From: Patulibacter sp. SYSU D01012
Lineage (GTDB): Bacteria; Actinomycetota; Thermoleophilia; Solirubrobacterales; Solirubrobacteraceae
Length of the DNA: 64,000 nucleotides
Assembly: GCF_017916475.1 (NCBI RefSeq)
Contig: NZ_JAFMTB010000004.1
Span: forward strand, 142,909-206,908
Direction: 5' to 3'
Shown: in pieces, positions 51,462 through 60,648 of the stretch
Layout: every line of letters begins with the position of its first letter
Numbering within the stretch: the stretch's first letter is position 1
The notes under the pieces: generated by a model
What the model was told of the DNA's origin: nothing
The model's database searches: none
The model's input: only the letters and a program-made list of their open reading frames with translations
Position numbers and translations under genes: made by a program

Positions 51462-54400
51462 CTACCGGCGCGCCCCCAGGATCCGCTCGACGTACGGCAG
51501 CAGCCGCACCGGACCGAGCAGGCCGTAGGCGAGCGGCTTGCTCCCCCCGAACACCGGCGCGTTGCTCACCCGCAGGCGGTTCAGCAGCGGCGTCGCGACC
51601 TCGACCGCGATCGTGTTGCGCCCCCGGCGCAGGTACGGCCCGACGTCGACGACCGGCTGCAGCTGGTCCGCCGGCGGCAGGCGGCGGCCGTTCACGGTCA
51701 CGCGGAACGTGTCGGACACCGCCCCCAGGTCGAGCAGCGCGCCGGCGCCGGTCGGCCAGGAGCGCTCCAGGTCGACCGTCGTCGTGTACGTGCCGACGCC
51801 CGACACGTCCTGCAGCCCCGGGATCGCCGTCCACGGCGCGAGGGCGTCCAGCTGCTTGCGGATCCGGACGATGCGCGTCTCCGTCGCCGTCGCGCCCGGC
51901 TCGAAGCTCTCGACGTCGAGCGTCCACCCCGTCAGCTCGCGCGCCGCCGGCACGTCGGGGATGCGCGTGGCGACGGTGCGGCCGCCCGGCAGCGTGGTGG
52001 CGAAGGTGCCCGCCTGCGGGGAGCGGACGACGAGCGCCAGGCCGTCGGCGCGCACCTCCGCCTCGCTCGCCGTCGCGTGCGCCGCGACGGCGGCCCGCAG
52101 GCCGAACGTCAGGCGTGGGGCGAGGGCGTAGATCAGCGTCTGGCCCGGCCGCGCCTTCACGCGGATCCGCACGCTGTCGCGCGTTGGCTCGTCGTAGACG
52201 GCGACGCGCTGGATCTCGCCCGTCCACGGATCGAGCGCGAACGGCACCGCCGAGCGGATCCGGCGGGGCAGCGTCACCGCGTGCGCGGCCTCGGCCGTCG
52301 TCGACCCGTTCGCGAAGAGGAACCAGTCGATGGCGCCGTCGACGCGGCGCGAGCTGAGCAGCGGCGACGTCGTGGTGTCGTACTGCACCGACGGGCGCAG
52401 GCCCAGCTTGGCGATGCCGTCCGGCACCGTCTCGCGCGTCGGCACCACCGCGACCGTCGGCTGCGCGAGCAGCTCGAGGACGAGCGCGCGCACCTCGGCG
52501 TCGTCGCCCGCGGTCCCGCCGCCGTACGCCTGCGCCTGCGCCCAGTCGCCGATGACGATGATCGGCAGCCCGGCCTTGGCGAACTCGACGAGCTTGCGCG
52601 CGGTGTCGGGCGGCAGCACCGGCAGCTTGTTCGCGAACGCGTCGCCCTCGAAGACGAGCGCCTTGAACGCCGGCCCGTCGGGGGCCAGCACGCCGTTGCG
52701 GACGACCGCCGACGGCAGGCGCAGCAGGCTCGGCGCGACGAACTCGAGCGACCAGCCCTCCTTCACGCCCGTGTTCGAGAACCACGCGGCGCCGAAGCCG
52801 GACCCCGCGTAGCCCTTCTGGCGCAGGAACGCGACGTCCGCCTGCGCGCGGCCCTGGCGCAGCACGTACTGGGCCCGGCCGAAGTAGTCCGCGATCTCGG
52901 GCGCGTGGCGCCACGTCGGCTGACGCGGCCCCCACGACTCGCCGTACCCGGGCCCGCCGTTGTAGGGGCTGAACGCCGCGAAGCCCGGCCACTGGGCGTT
53001 CGGCGCGTCGGCGTACGAGAACCCGTGCAGCACCGTCTCGTTGACGCCGGCGGTGAAGATCGGGTTCAGCTTCTGCAGCACCGCCTTCCACGTCGTGGAG
53101 TACGCGCCGTTGGCGAACGCCGCCGCCTCGTTGGACAGCAGCTGCTTGCCGGCCATGTCTCGGCCGCCGGCGAGCGAGCGGTAGTCGTCCAGGTTCTTGA
53201 AGCCCAGCGACTCGCCCTCGGACACGTCGAGCAGCGCGGCGGAGTGCATCGCGTCGGTCTGCAGGCCGTAGGGCTGCATGCGCATGCCCATGCCGAGGGA
53301 GTTGATCCACGGCTTCAGCACGCCGATGTGGCGCTCGTCGAAGAGCTGCCCCAGGACCTCCCAGTAGTCGTTGAGCAGCCGGCGCGAGGTCTCGTCGTCG
53401 AACTTGAAGACGATGCTCTCCTTCTGGCGCACGACGGCGGCTAGGAGCGGAAGCAGGTCGTAGCCCTTGCGGACGCGGAACTGCTCGAGCAGGTCGGGCG
53501 TCCAGAACGTCGTGGCCTCGAACTCGAGGGAGTCCTGGAAGATCGTCCGGCCCGCGTCGCGCAGCAGGCGGCGCAGCTGCGGGGTCAGGATCGTGTCCTC
53601 CCACAGGTCGATCATCACGCGACTGCCGGCCTCGCTGAAGTGATCGATCACGTACGAGGTGGGCGACGTGTGCGGCCCCGACTCGGGCTGCTGGCCCGTG
53701 CCGCGGATGCGGAACGCCAGCAGGATCCACGGGCGGTCGGCGGGCGCGGTCCAGGTCAGGCGCTCGTCCTGGGTGACTTGGTCGGTCAGGTCGACGCGCG
53801 AGTCCAGGTCGAGGACGACCGTCTTCGCCGTCGGGGTGCTCGACGCGGCGACGCGGAAGGCGTGGACGGCGAGCAGCTCCTCGCGCGTGACGCCGTCCTC
53901 GGGGGCGACGTACGAGGCGGGCAGCGGGCCGTCGAACGTGGCGCCCGGCTCGACGACCGCACGGCCGTGGACGAGCTCCTTGCTGGCGGCGTCGTCGTCG
54001 GGCGTGATCGTCGGCGCGGCGGCGGGCCACGAGGGGCCGATGGTGACGTCGAGCTGGACCCCACGGCGCCGCGCCTGCGTCAGCGCGGTCGTCAGCGCCG
54101 CCACCCAGTGCGGGCCGCCCCAGCCGTACGTCTCGACGTCCAGGCCGACGCCGCGCATGCTGTGGTGGACGTCGGCGATCTCGGCGCCGCCGAAGCCGGC
54201 GTCGACCATCTGGTCGACCTCGCGCGCGACCTCCTTCAGGTCCACCTGGCCGTTGGGCCACCACCAGCGGAAGCGGGCACGGTACTCGGCCGGCGGGTCG
54301 GCGAAGGAGCGGGCCAGCTGCCCCGTCGCGCGCGGCGCGCTCGTGGCCCCGGCGGTCGCGGCGTTCCACGGCAGCGCCGCGGCGGCCCCGGTGGCGACGG

Positions 54401-54491
54401 CGGCGCCGACCACGGTGCGCCGCGTCAGCCCGCGGGGTGACGCGCCGTCGGCGGCCTCGTCGGGGGTGGACGGGGTGCGGTCCTCGGCCAT
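51462..54491 (-). CDS. Tat-exported GH106-like glycoside hydrolase (alpha-L-rhamnosidase type)
   Basis: A 1009-residue exported enzyme. The twin-arginine signal LTRRTVVGAAVATGAAAALP is followed by the GH106 opening PPAEYRARFRWWWPNGQVDLKEVAREVDQMVDAGFGGAEIADVHH in outline, then GIDLWED-like and WINSLGMGMRMQPYG barrel segments. A C-terminal sugar-binding jelly-roll domain (about 880-1000) has RSWPTGAGALLDLGAVSDTFRVTVNGRRL. GH106 enzymes release terminal rhamnose from plant or bacterial polysaccharides. ATG 54491 follows AGGAGAGAGG. No transporter or other glycosidase is adjacent. Confidence 0.82.
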   Translation of the reverse strand: MAEDRTPSTPDEAADGASPRGLTRRTVVGAAVATGAAAALPWNAATAGATSAPRATGQLARSFADPPAEYRARFRWWWPNGQVDLKEVAREVDQMVDAGFGGAEIADVHHSMRGVGLDVETYGWGGPHWVAALTTALTQARRRGVQLDVTIGPSWPAAAPTITPDDDAASKELVHGRAVVEPGATFDGPLPASYVAPEDGVTREELLAVHAFRVAASSTPTAKTVVLDLDSRVDLTDQVTQDERLTWTAPADRPWILLAFRIRGTGQQPESGPHTSPTSYVIDHFSEAGSRVMIDLWEDTILTPQLRRLLRDAGRTIFQDSLEFEATTFWTPDLLEQFRVRKGYDLLPLLAAVVRQKESIVFKFDDETSRRLLNDYWEVLGQLFDERHIGVLKPWINSLGMGMRMQPYGLQTDAMHSAALLDVSEGESLGFKNLDDYRSLAGGRDMAGKQLLSNEAAAFANGAYSTTWKAVLQKLNPIFTAGVNETVLHGFSYADAPNAQWPGFAAFSPYNGGPGYGESWGPRQPTWRHAPEIADYFGRAQYVLRQGRAQADVAFLRQKGYAGSGFGAAWFSNTGVKEGWSLEFVAPSLLRLPSAVVRNGVLAPDGPAFKALVFEGDAFANKLPVLPPDTARKLVEFAKAGLPIIVIGDWAQAQAYGGGTAGDDAEVRALVLELLAQPTVAVVPTRETVPDGIAKLGLRPSVQYDTTTSPLLSSRRVDGAIDWFLFANGSTTAEAAHAVTLPRRIRSAVPFALDPWTGEIQRVAVYDEPTRDSVRIRVKARPGQTLIYALAPRLTFGLRAAVAAHATASEAEVRADGLALVVRSPQAGTFATTLPGGRTVATRIPDVPAARELTGWTLDVESFEPGATATETRIVRIRKQLDALAPWTAIPGLQDVSGVGTYTTTVDLERSWPTGAGALLDLGAVSDTFRVTVNGRRLPPADQLQPVVDVGPYLRRGRNTIAVEVATPLLNRLRVSNAPVFGGSKPLAYGLLGPVRLLPYVERILGARR

Positions 54492-54716
54492 GGGGCCCTC
54501 TCTCCTGCCCGCGTTCCGTGCGGGGCGCTCGCGCTCCACCGGACCCAGGGCCCGGCCTCTCGGGCGGCGAGCCTACCCCCGGGGTGTGAGCGATTGCAAG
54601 CAGATGTGATCGAGGCTGTGCGCCTAGCGCCCGAATCGACCATGAGGCACCACATCGCGGTGCGGACGCGGCCACGCGCCGGGCCGACGGGCCGGTGCGG
54701 GACCATGACCGGACGC

Positions 54717-55556
54717 ATGGCCTCCGCCGACGACCGCCCCGCCCGCCTGGCGAACGCCGCCCGCAACGCCCAGGCGTCGTCGGGGCGCTTCGCCCGCTGG
54801 CACGGCGCCCGGGCCGCGCTGTGGCGCCTGCTGGAACGCCACGTGGCCGACGGCGCCCGGGTGGCCGTCGTCGGCGCGGGCAACGCGCACGACGTGCCCC
54901 TCGGTCGCCTGGGCCGGCGGGCGGGCGCCGTCGACCTGGTCGACCTGGACGTGCGGGCGGTGCGCCCGGCGGCCGAGCGCGCGGGGCGGCGGGTGCGGTT
55001 CGTCGTCGAGGACGTCACGCTCGGCGCGGCCGACGCCCTGGTCCGGCGGGCGAGCGGCGAGGCCGTGCCCGCGCCCGACCTGGCCGCGCTGGCGCCGACC
55101 CCGGTGGCCCGCGCGCCGTACGACGTGGCCGTCGCCGACCTGTGCCTGACCCAGCTGCTCTACCCCGCGCTGCGCGACGCGGGGCTCACGAGCCGCGCGG
55201 TCGGCGAGGCCCTGGAGCGCGACGGCCAGCCGCTGACCGACGCCGTGGCGGCGCGGCTGCACGCCAGCACCCCCGGGGGCCTCGTCGTCTACGTGCACGA
55301 CCTGCTGGGCTGGTGGCGCGGCCATCCGCAGCCGTTCCCGCTCGACGCCGTGCTGGAGCGCGCGGCTGGCGACGGCCCCGACGCGGCGCTCGCGCTCGCG
55401 GCCACGGGCACCGTCCCCCGCGGCTGCGACCCGCGGACGGCGCTCGTCCGCGCGGGGGCGCAGGTCGTGGACACGGCCTTCTGGCGCTGGCCGTTCGCAC
55501 CCGGCGTCGACTACCTGGTGTGCGCGACGGTCGCGCGGTCGCCCGCCGCCGGCTAG
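54717..55556 (+). CDS. Putative SAM-dependent methyltransferase-like protein
   Basis: A 279-residue protein. The segment ARVAVVGAGNAHDVPLGRL, followed by VDLVDLDVRAVRPAAERAG and a VRFVVEDVT strand, matches the motif I-II-III order of class-I SAM methyltransferases. The C-terminal part (PYDVAVADLCLTQLLYPALRDAGL and on) would carry the acceptor site. There is no clear family match, so the activity is not assured. ATG 54705 is an equally possible start. Confidence 0.55.
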   Translation: MASADDRPARLANAARNAQASSGRFARWHGARAALWRLLERHVADGARVAVVGAGNAHDVPLGRLGRRAGAVDLVDLDVRAVRPAAERAGRRVRFVVEDVTLGAADALVRRASGEAVPAPDLAALAPTPVARAPYDVAVADLCLTQLLYPALRDAGLTSRAVGEALERDGQPLTDAVAARLHASTPGGLVVYVHDLLGWWRGHPQPFPLDAVLERAAGDGPDAALALAATGTVPRGCDPRTALVRAGAQVVDTAFWRWPFAPGVDYLVCATVARSPAAG

Positions 55557-55574
55557 GGGCAGCCGAGGGCGGGC

Positions 55575-55580
55575 TACGCT
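55575..55580 (+). promoter_or_regulatory. -10 hexamer TACGCT of the alpha/beta hydrolase gene
   Basis: TACGCT ends six bases before ATG 55587, predicting a leaderless message. Confidence 0.55.
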
Positions 55581-55586
55581 CGTCGC

Positions 55587-56408
55587 ATGGACGCGCCCGA
55601 CGACGTGCCGGTCGACGAGGGCGTCGTGCGCCTGCCGGACGGCCGCGACCTGGCGTGGTCGGCGACCGGCCCGGCGGACGGGCCGGTCGTCCTGTTCCTG
55701 CACGGCAGCACCGGCAGCCGCCGCACGGCGCCCGCGGCCGACGGGGTGCGCGTGCTCGCGTACGACCGCCCCGGGTTCGGCGGGTCGACCGCCGCGCCGG
55801 ACCGCACGCTGGCCACGGACGCCGCGGACGTCGGCGCGCTGCTCGACGCGGTCGGGGCGGGACCGGTCGCGGTCCTCGCCTTCTCGGGCGGCGCGCCGGT
55901 CGGCTACGAGCTGGCCGCGCTGACCCCCGCGCGCGTGACGCGGCTGACCGTCGTCTCGGGCGCCCCGCGGCCGACGGAGCCGCCCCCGCCCGACGAGCTG
56001 CTGCGGACCGCCGCCGCCGCGCTGCGCGCCGACCCCGACGCGGCGGTCGACAGCCTGCTCGCGGGGGCGCCGCCCGCGGACGCCCGCGCCCTGGCGTCCC
56101 CGCGCACGCGGGAGCGCATCACGCGCGGCGTGCGCGACGCCGTCGCCGCCGGGATCGAGGGGTGGGTCGCCGAGGGCCGGCTCATCCGGTCGCCGTGGCC
56201 CTTCGCCCCCGCGGACGTGCGGGTGCCCGTCGCGCTGTGGCACGGGGACCGGGACGACGCCGTCCCCCTGCACGAGGCGCAGGGCATGGTCGCCGTGCTC
56301 CCGGACGCGGCCCTGACCGTCCTGCCCGACGCCGGGCACCTCGGCTGGATGGCGCGCGAGTCCGACGGCGTCCGCGCCGCCGTCGCCCCGCCGGACCCCG
56401 TCGCCTAG
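55587..56408 (+). CDS. Alpha/beta-hydrolase
   Basis: A 273-residue alpha/beta-hydrolase: oxyanion region VVLFLHGSTGSRRT, YDRPGFGGST, a nucleophile elbow AVLAFSGGAPVGYELA (Ala-Phe-Ser-Gly-Gly in place of GxSxG), the acid in WHGDRDDAVPLHEAQ and the His in PDAGHLGWM. The catalytic triad is complete. Substrate unknown. Its stop overlaps that of the convergent tag gene by four bases. Confidence 0.85.
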   Translation: MDAPDDVPVDEGVVRLPDGRDLAWSATGPADGPVVLFLHGSTGSRRTAPAADGVRVLAYDRPGFGGSTAAPDRTLATDAADVGALLDAVGAGPVAVLAFSGGAPVGYELAALTPARVTRLTVVSGAPRPTEPPPPDELLRTAAAALRADPDAAVDSLLAGAPPADARALASPRTRERITRGVRDAVAAGIEGWVAEGRLIRSPWPFAPADVRVPVALWHGDRDDAVPLHEAQGMVAVLPDAALTVLPDAGHLGWMARESDGVRAAVAPPDPVA

Positions 56409-57031
56409 GCCACGGCCCCGGCCGTACCGCGCGCCGGCCGCTCCCGCCCGGCGCAGGCGCAGCCGATCAGGTGGTCGTCGACCAGGCCCATCGACTGCAT
56501 GAACGCGTAGGCGACCGTCGGTCCGACGAAGGCGAATCCGCGCCCGCGCAGCGCCTTCGCCAGGGCCTTCGACGTCGGGGTCGCGGACGGCACGTCGGCC
56601 AGCCGCTCCGGGCGGCCCGTGCGCTCGGCGCTCGCCGCCTCGGCGAACGACCACAGGAACGCGTCGAGTCCGCCGTCCGCGCGCAGCGCCACCGTGGCCC
56701 GCGCATTCGTGATCGCCGCGGCGACCTTCAGCCGGTTGCGGACGATGCCCGCGTCCGCCAGCAGCCGGGCCGTGTCCTCCTCGCCGTACCCGGCCACGCG
56801 CTCGGGGTCGAAGCCGTGGAAGGCCGCCTCGAAGGCGGGGCGCTTGCGCAGGATCGTCAGCCACGACAGCCCGCTCTGGAAGGTCTCCAGCGTCAGCAGC
56901 CCGTACAGCTCCCGCTCGCCGTGCAGCGGTCGCCCCCACTCATCGTCGTGGTAGCGCCGGTAGACGTCCGGGTCGGCCCCCCACCCGCAGCGGGGGACGC
57001 CGTCGTCGCCGGTGATGAGGTCCTCGGGCAT
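56405..57031 (-). CDS. tag: DNA-3-methyladenine glycosylase I
   Basis: A 208-residue TAG-family base excision enzyme. RCGWG and YHDDEWGRPL carry the first zinc ligands and active-site residues, FQSGLSWLTILRKRPAFEAAF is the HhH-like core, and GPTVAYAFMQSMGLVDDHLIGC completes the zinc site. It removes 3-methyladenine from alkylated DNA. Single gene; the regulatory region upstream is occupied by the 35-bp repeat array. Confidence 0.93.
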   Translation of the reverse strand: MPEDLITGDDGVPRCGWGADPDVYRRYHDDEWGRPLHGERELYGLLTLETFQSGLSWLTILRKRPAFEAAFHGFDPERVAGYGEEDTARLLADAGIVRNRLKVAAAITNARATVALRADGGLDAFLWSFAEAASAERTGRPERLADVPSATPTSKALAKALRGRGFAFVGPTVAYAFMQSMGLVDDHLIGCACAGRERPARGTAGAVA

Positions 57032-57158
57032 GGACGGGTGGTACCACGGCCGCAGCGACGCCGCGCACGCGACGCCGGTCCGGCGCGAAGACGGCGCACG
57101 GCCGGCACGGACCGGCGCGAAGCCGGCGTGCGGAGCCGGCGCGGTCCGGGAGACGGCG

Positions 57159-57345
57159 CGCGGCGCGCGGACCGGCGTGCGGGCGGGGAGGGTGACGGCG
57201 CGGGGACCGGCGTGCGGCCGGGCAGGGGGACGGCGCGGGGACCGGCGTGCGGCCGGGCAGGGGGACGGCGCGGGGACCGGCGTGCGGGCGGGGAGGGGGA
57301 CGGCGCGGGGACCGGCGTGCGGCCGGGCCCGGGGACGGCACGCGT
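57159..57345. repeat. 35-bp tandem repeat array, five copies
   Basis: Copies of a G-rich 35-base unit with the landmark GACGGCGCGGGGACCGGCGT at 57194, 57229, 57264, 57299 and (diverging) 57334; a looser copy precedes at about 57150. It fills most of the 355-base gap between tag and the M20 gene. No coding signal. Confidence 0.85.
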
Positions 57346-57386
57346 CGCGCGGGCCGCGCGTGCGGCCGTCGGCGCTCCGACGGCCG

Positions 57387-58523
57387 TCAGACCGCCACGA
57401 GCCGGCGGACGAGCGCCCGGACCGCCGCCAGGCCCGAGGCGAGCGGCGGCACCGAGATCCACTCGCTCTCGCGGTGCATGTCCCCGCCGTGGGTCAGCCC
57501 GACGCACACGGTCGGCACGCCGAGCGGGTAGGCGGCGTTGCACTCCGTCGAGCCGATGTCCTCGCGCGCCGGCGGCAGCCCCACGTCGCCGCGCGCGCTG
57601 CGGACCGCCCGCAGCAGCGGATGCCGGTCGTCCATCCGCCCGGCGGGCCGGTGGCCGACGCGCTCCACGGTGGCGGTCACGCCGTCGCCGACGGTCTCGA
57701 GGGCCGCGGCGACCCGGGCGGCCGTGTCCTGCAGCCGGTCCTCGTCCTCGTCGCGCAGATCGACGACCAGCTCGCCGGCGGCGGCGATGGCGTTGACCGC
57801 CGTGCCCGCGCGGACGACGCCGACGTTGACGTGCCGCCCCGGCGGGACGGCGTCGAGCGCGGCCACGCCCGCGCGCAGCAGCGCGTCGGCCGCGGACGGC
57901 GTGCCGCGGTCGCCCCACGAGTGACCGCCGGGGCCGGCGTAGCGGGCGCGCAGCCGCACCGACCCGATGCCGCCCACGACGACCTCGTCCAGCAGATGCC
58001 CCTCGAGCGAGACGTGGGCCCGCACCGGGGTGGTGCCGAGCAGGTGCTTGACGCCGCGCAGGTCGCCGAGCCCCTCCTCGCCGACGGTCGCGGCCAGGAC
58101 GAGCGGCTGCGCCTCGCCGAGCGCCCCGGCGGCCAGCTCCCGTCCGAGCACGACGAGCGTCGCGACCGCGACGGTGTTGTCGCCGATCCCGGGGCCGAGC
58201 AGCCGGTCGCCGTCCCGCCGCGGCGCCAGCTCGACCTCGGGGCCGAACACGGTGTCGAGGTGCCCGGTCAGGACCACCGGCGCCGACGACGCGGCGGCGT
58301 CCGCGGGCGACCAGTCGTCCTCGGCCCGCCACGCCAGCACGTTGCCGACGGCGTCGCGCTCGACGGCCAGGCCGGCGGCCGCGAACAGCTCGGCGACCCG
58401 CTGCGCGCGCTGGTCCTCGGCGCCGGTCGGCGCGGAGATCGCGGTGAGCTCGAGCGTCAGGGCGACGATCTCCTCCACGGTCGCGGGGTCGGGCGGGACG
58501 GGCGAGCTGGAGCGACGGGACAT
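57387..58523 (-). CDS. M20-family metallohydrolase (ArgE/DapE-like)
   Basis: A 378-residue M20 enzyme. VVLTGHLDTVFGPEV holds the first metal motif, GPGIGDNTVAVATLV the bridging Asp, ATVGEEGLGDLRG the catalytic Glu pair and GGHSWGDRGTPSAADALL the lid. The ending CVGLTHGGDMHRESEWIS supplies the last His. It is of the peptidase T/acetylornithine deacetylase type; substrate unknown. It is not related in operon to the M20 gene at 43958. Confidence 0.85.
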   Translation of the reverse strand: MSRRSSSPVPPDPATVEEIVALTLELTAISAPTGAEDQRAQRVAELFAAAGLAVERDAVGNVLAWRAEDDWSPADAAASSAPVVLTGHLDTVFGPEVELAPRRDGDRLLGPGIGDNTVAVATLVVLGRELAAGALGEAQPLVLAATVGEEGLGDLRGVKHLLGTTPVRAHVSLEGHLLDEVVVGGIGSVRLRARYAGPGGHSWGDRGTPSAADALLRAGVAALDAVPPGRHVNVGVVRAGTAVNAIAAAGELVVDLRDEDEDRLQDTAARVAAALETVGDGVTATVERVGHRPAGRMDDRHPLLRAVRSARGDVGLPPAREDIGSTECNAAYPLGVPTVCVGLTHGGDMHRESEWISVPPLASGLAAVRALVRRLVAV

Positions 58524-58593
58524 CCGGTGGGGCCCGGGGGGACGCGGAGGCCCGGGACACCCACCCTAGTCCCCGGCGGACGCCGACCGCGGG

Positions 58594-59730
58594 CTACGCC
58601 GGCCGGAGCAGCTCGCGCGTCACGTGCCCGCCGTGCACGGTGCGCGCCGCCGCCGTCGCCCAGGCCACCAGCAGCAGCGCGTACAGCGCCACCGCCAGCC
58701 ACGCCAGGACGTCGAGCCCCGTCTCGCGCGCCAGGACCGACGTGCCCGTCACCACCGTGCCGACTGGGAACGTGAAGCTCCACCACGAGAGCGAGAACGG
58801 CATGCCGCGCCCCGCGGCCCGCAGGACGAGCGCGCCGGCGAGCCCGAGCCACAGGAGCGCGAAGCCCCACACCGGGACGCCGTAGAGCAGCCCCATCGCG
58901 CGGAAGGCGTCCGCGTACGGCGCGCCCACGGCGGTCGGCGCGGCGTCGCCGAGCAGCCCGGCGGCGGTGACGGACTGGCCGAGGGGGCCGAGCACGACGA
59001 AGAGCGCGGGCGCCGCGGCGTCGGCGCCCGGACCGGCGGTCGCCAGGCGGCCCCAGACCAGCGTGATGGTGACGAGCGACGCGAGCAGCCCCACGCCGAA
59101 GAGCGCGTAGAGCGCGACGAGCAGGGTCGCGCGCGGCTGCCCGGCCGGCAGGTGGGCCAGCAGCGCGGCGCCGGTGGCGGCGGAGACCATCGGCGGGACG
59201 ACCGGCAGCAGCCACGTCGGCGAGACCCGCTCCGGCCCGGCGGCGTGGCGGGTGAAGAGGACGTAGGGCCCCGCTGCGGCCGCCGCCAGCCCGCCGACCG
59301 TGCCGAGCGTCCACAGGGCCGCCGCGACCGGGAGCGCGGCCGCCCCGACGATCTCGTGCCCGACGAGCAGCGTGCCGGCACCGACGGTCATCACCGCCAT
59401 CGGCGGCGCGCCGAGGAACGGCAGCATGTCGGGGCTCGTCACCGCCCGGCGCGCGCCGGCGGGGTCGCGGAGCCAGGCGGCCGCGGTCAGGACGGCGAGG
59501 ACGACGAGCCACCCGGCGGCCAGCGCCCACGCCGCGAGCGCGAGCGCGGCGAGGCCCGGGACCTGCCGCGGCAGGATCATCGCCGCGTTGGCGACGATCC
59601 CGGTGCCCATCACCGAGGCGAACCAGTTGGGCGTCGGGGCGGGCCGGGCCGGCCGCCCGAGCTCGCGCCCCCACGGCCGGGCCCGCGCGCCGAGGCCGGT
59701 GGTGTCGTGCCGGTGCGTGACGGTGCCCAT
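58594..59730 (-). CDS. TDT/SLAC1-family transporter (tellurite resistance/C4-dicarboxylate type)
   Basis: A 378-residue membrane protein with about ten helices. The opening PTPNWFASVMGTGIVANAA is the family signature (WFxxVMGTGI), SWWSFTFPVGT near the C-terminus is the second. Members transport malate, sulfite or chloride, or give tellurite resistance. Substrate open. ATG 59730 has CATCCT six bases upstream. Confidence 0.85.
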   Translation of the reverse strand: MGTVTHRHDTTGLGARARPWGRELGRPARPAPTPNWFASVMGTGIVANAAMILPRQVPGLAALALAAWALAAGWLVVLAVLTAAAWLRDPAGARRAVTSPDMLPFLGAPPMAVMTVGAGTLLVGHEIVGAAALPVAAALWTLGTVGGLAAAAAGPYVLFTRHAAGPERVSPTWLLPVVPPMVSAATGAALLAHLPAGQPRATLLVALYALFGVGLLASLVTITLVWGRLATAGPGADAAAPALFVVLGPLGQSVTAAGLLGDAAPTAVGAPYADAFRAMGLLYGVPVWGFALLWLGLAGALVLRAAGRGMPFSLSWWSFTFPVGTVVTGTSVLARETGLDVLAWLAVALYALLLVAWATAAARTVHGGHVTRELLRPA

Positions 59731-59846
59731 GCCCCGAGGATGCGCGTCCGACGCCGCGCGAACCACTCGCATCGGCCGGGCAGCCATGCCGGCCGGGAAT
59801 GCGTGCGCGGCCGGGCGGGCAGGAGCCCGGCCGCGCGGCGACGGCG

Positions 59847-60275
59847 CTAGGCCGTCTTGGCGGCGCGCTCGGCGCGCAGGGCGCGCACGACGTCCGCCGC
59901 GGTCCGGTCGCCGGCGCCCCGGGCGGTCGCCGTGTCCAGGGCGCGCAGGGTGCGCGGGACGTGCGCCGTCCAGGTCGTGTCGGTGACCTGGCGACGGATC
60001 TCGTCCTCGATCACCGGCGCGGCGAACGCGGTGAAGCGCGTGTCGCGGGCGGGATCGAAGCGGTCGATGGCGCGGCGCAGGCCGACGGCGCCCGCGTCGA
60101 TCAGCTCCTGTCGGCGGCCGCCCTCGGCGCCGGCGTCCGCCTGGTGGGCCAGGGCCTGCACGAGCGGTAGCGCGCGGCGCACCATCGCGTCGCGGGCGGT
60201 CGGGTCGTGGTCGTGGTGGAACCGGCGAAGGAGCTCGAGGTCGCGCCGGTCGCGGCGCGGGGCGTCGCTCAGCAT
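59847..60275 (-). CDS. Truncated sigma-B/F-like protein lacking region 4
   Basis: A 142-residue protein. It matches region 2 and the start of region 3 of SigB/SigF-type factors: FHHDHDPTARDAMVRRALPLVQALA, LIDAGAVGLRRAIDRFDPARDTRFTAFAAPVIEDEIRRQ and TTWTAHVPRTLRALD. The frame then ends after another 30 residues, and no region 4 (-35 recognition) is found downstream. It starts with a good ribosome site (GGGAGACCTCCC) at ATG 60275. It may be an intact small regulator or a decayed sigma gene. Confidence 0.7.
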   Translation of the reverse strand: MLSDAPRRDRRDLELLRRFHHDHDPTARDAMVRRALPLVQALAHQADAGAEGGRRQELIDAGAVGLRRAIDRFDPARDTRFTAFAAPVIEDEIRRQVTDTTWTAHVPRTLRALDTATARGAGDRTAADVVRALRAERAAKTA

Positions 60276-60648
60276 GGGAGGTCTCCCGATTGATCGAAGG
60301 TGGGGCCCGTAGGCACCGCGACGGCGTTCGTGCGCGTCCTCGCAGCGATCCTGGGTGCTGTGGCGCGTCTCGCACCGGGGGCCGGAGCCCGGGTGCGACG
60401 TGGTCCGCGGACGACCCCTGCGGGGAGCCTCCGGGAGCGAGTCGCGATCCGACGGTCGACGCAGCGCCAGCGTATCACGTCCACTGGCCGGCGAGGCCGA
60501 TTCGAGACAAGCGAGACACACGGGTCCGGTTCGTGTGTCCGGCGGCACACCGGGGGGTCTCGGACGACCGCCGTAGCGGGACGCTCCGGTGGAACGGACG
60601 TCCAGGGACGGTCGAGTCGCCCGCGTCCCCCGCCGATCACCGAGGACG
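60276..60648. promoter_or_regulatory. Divergent intergenic region with an 8-bp palindrome
   Basis: A 373-base gap between the sigma-like gene and the NlpC/P60 gene. It contains GACACACG (60515-60522) and its exact inverse CGTGTGTC (60532-60539) across nine bases; it may be an operator for either divergent gene. I see no known riboswitch consensus and no coding signal. Confidence 0.4.

Noticed and set aside
60300..60648. Cyclic-di-AMP (ydaO-type) riboswitch before the NlpC/P60 gene
   Set aside because: Such riboswitches often control cell-wall hydrolases in actinobacteria, so I looked for its conserved blocks; I could not find them in this gap.
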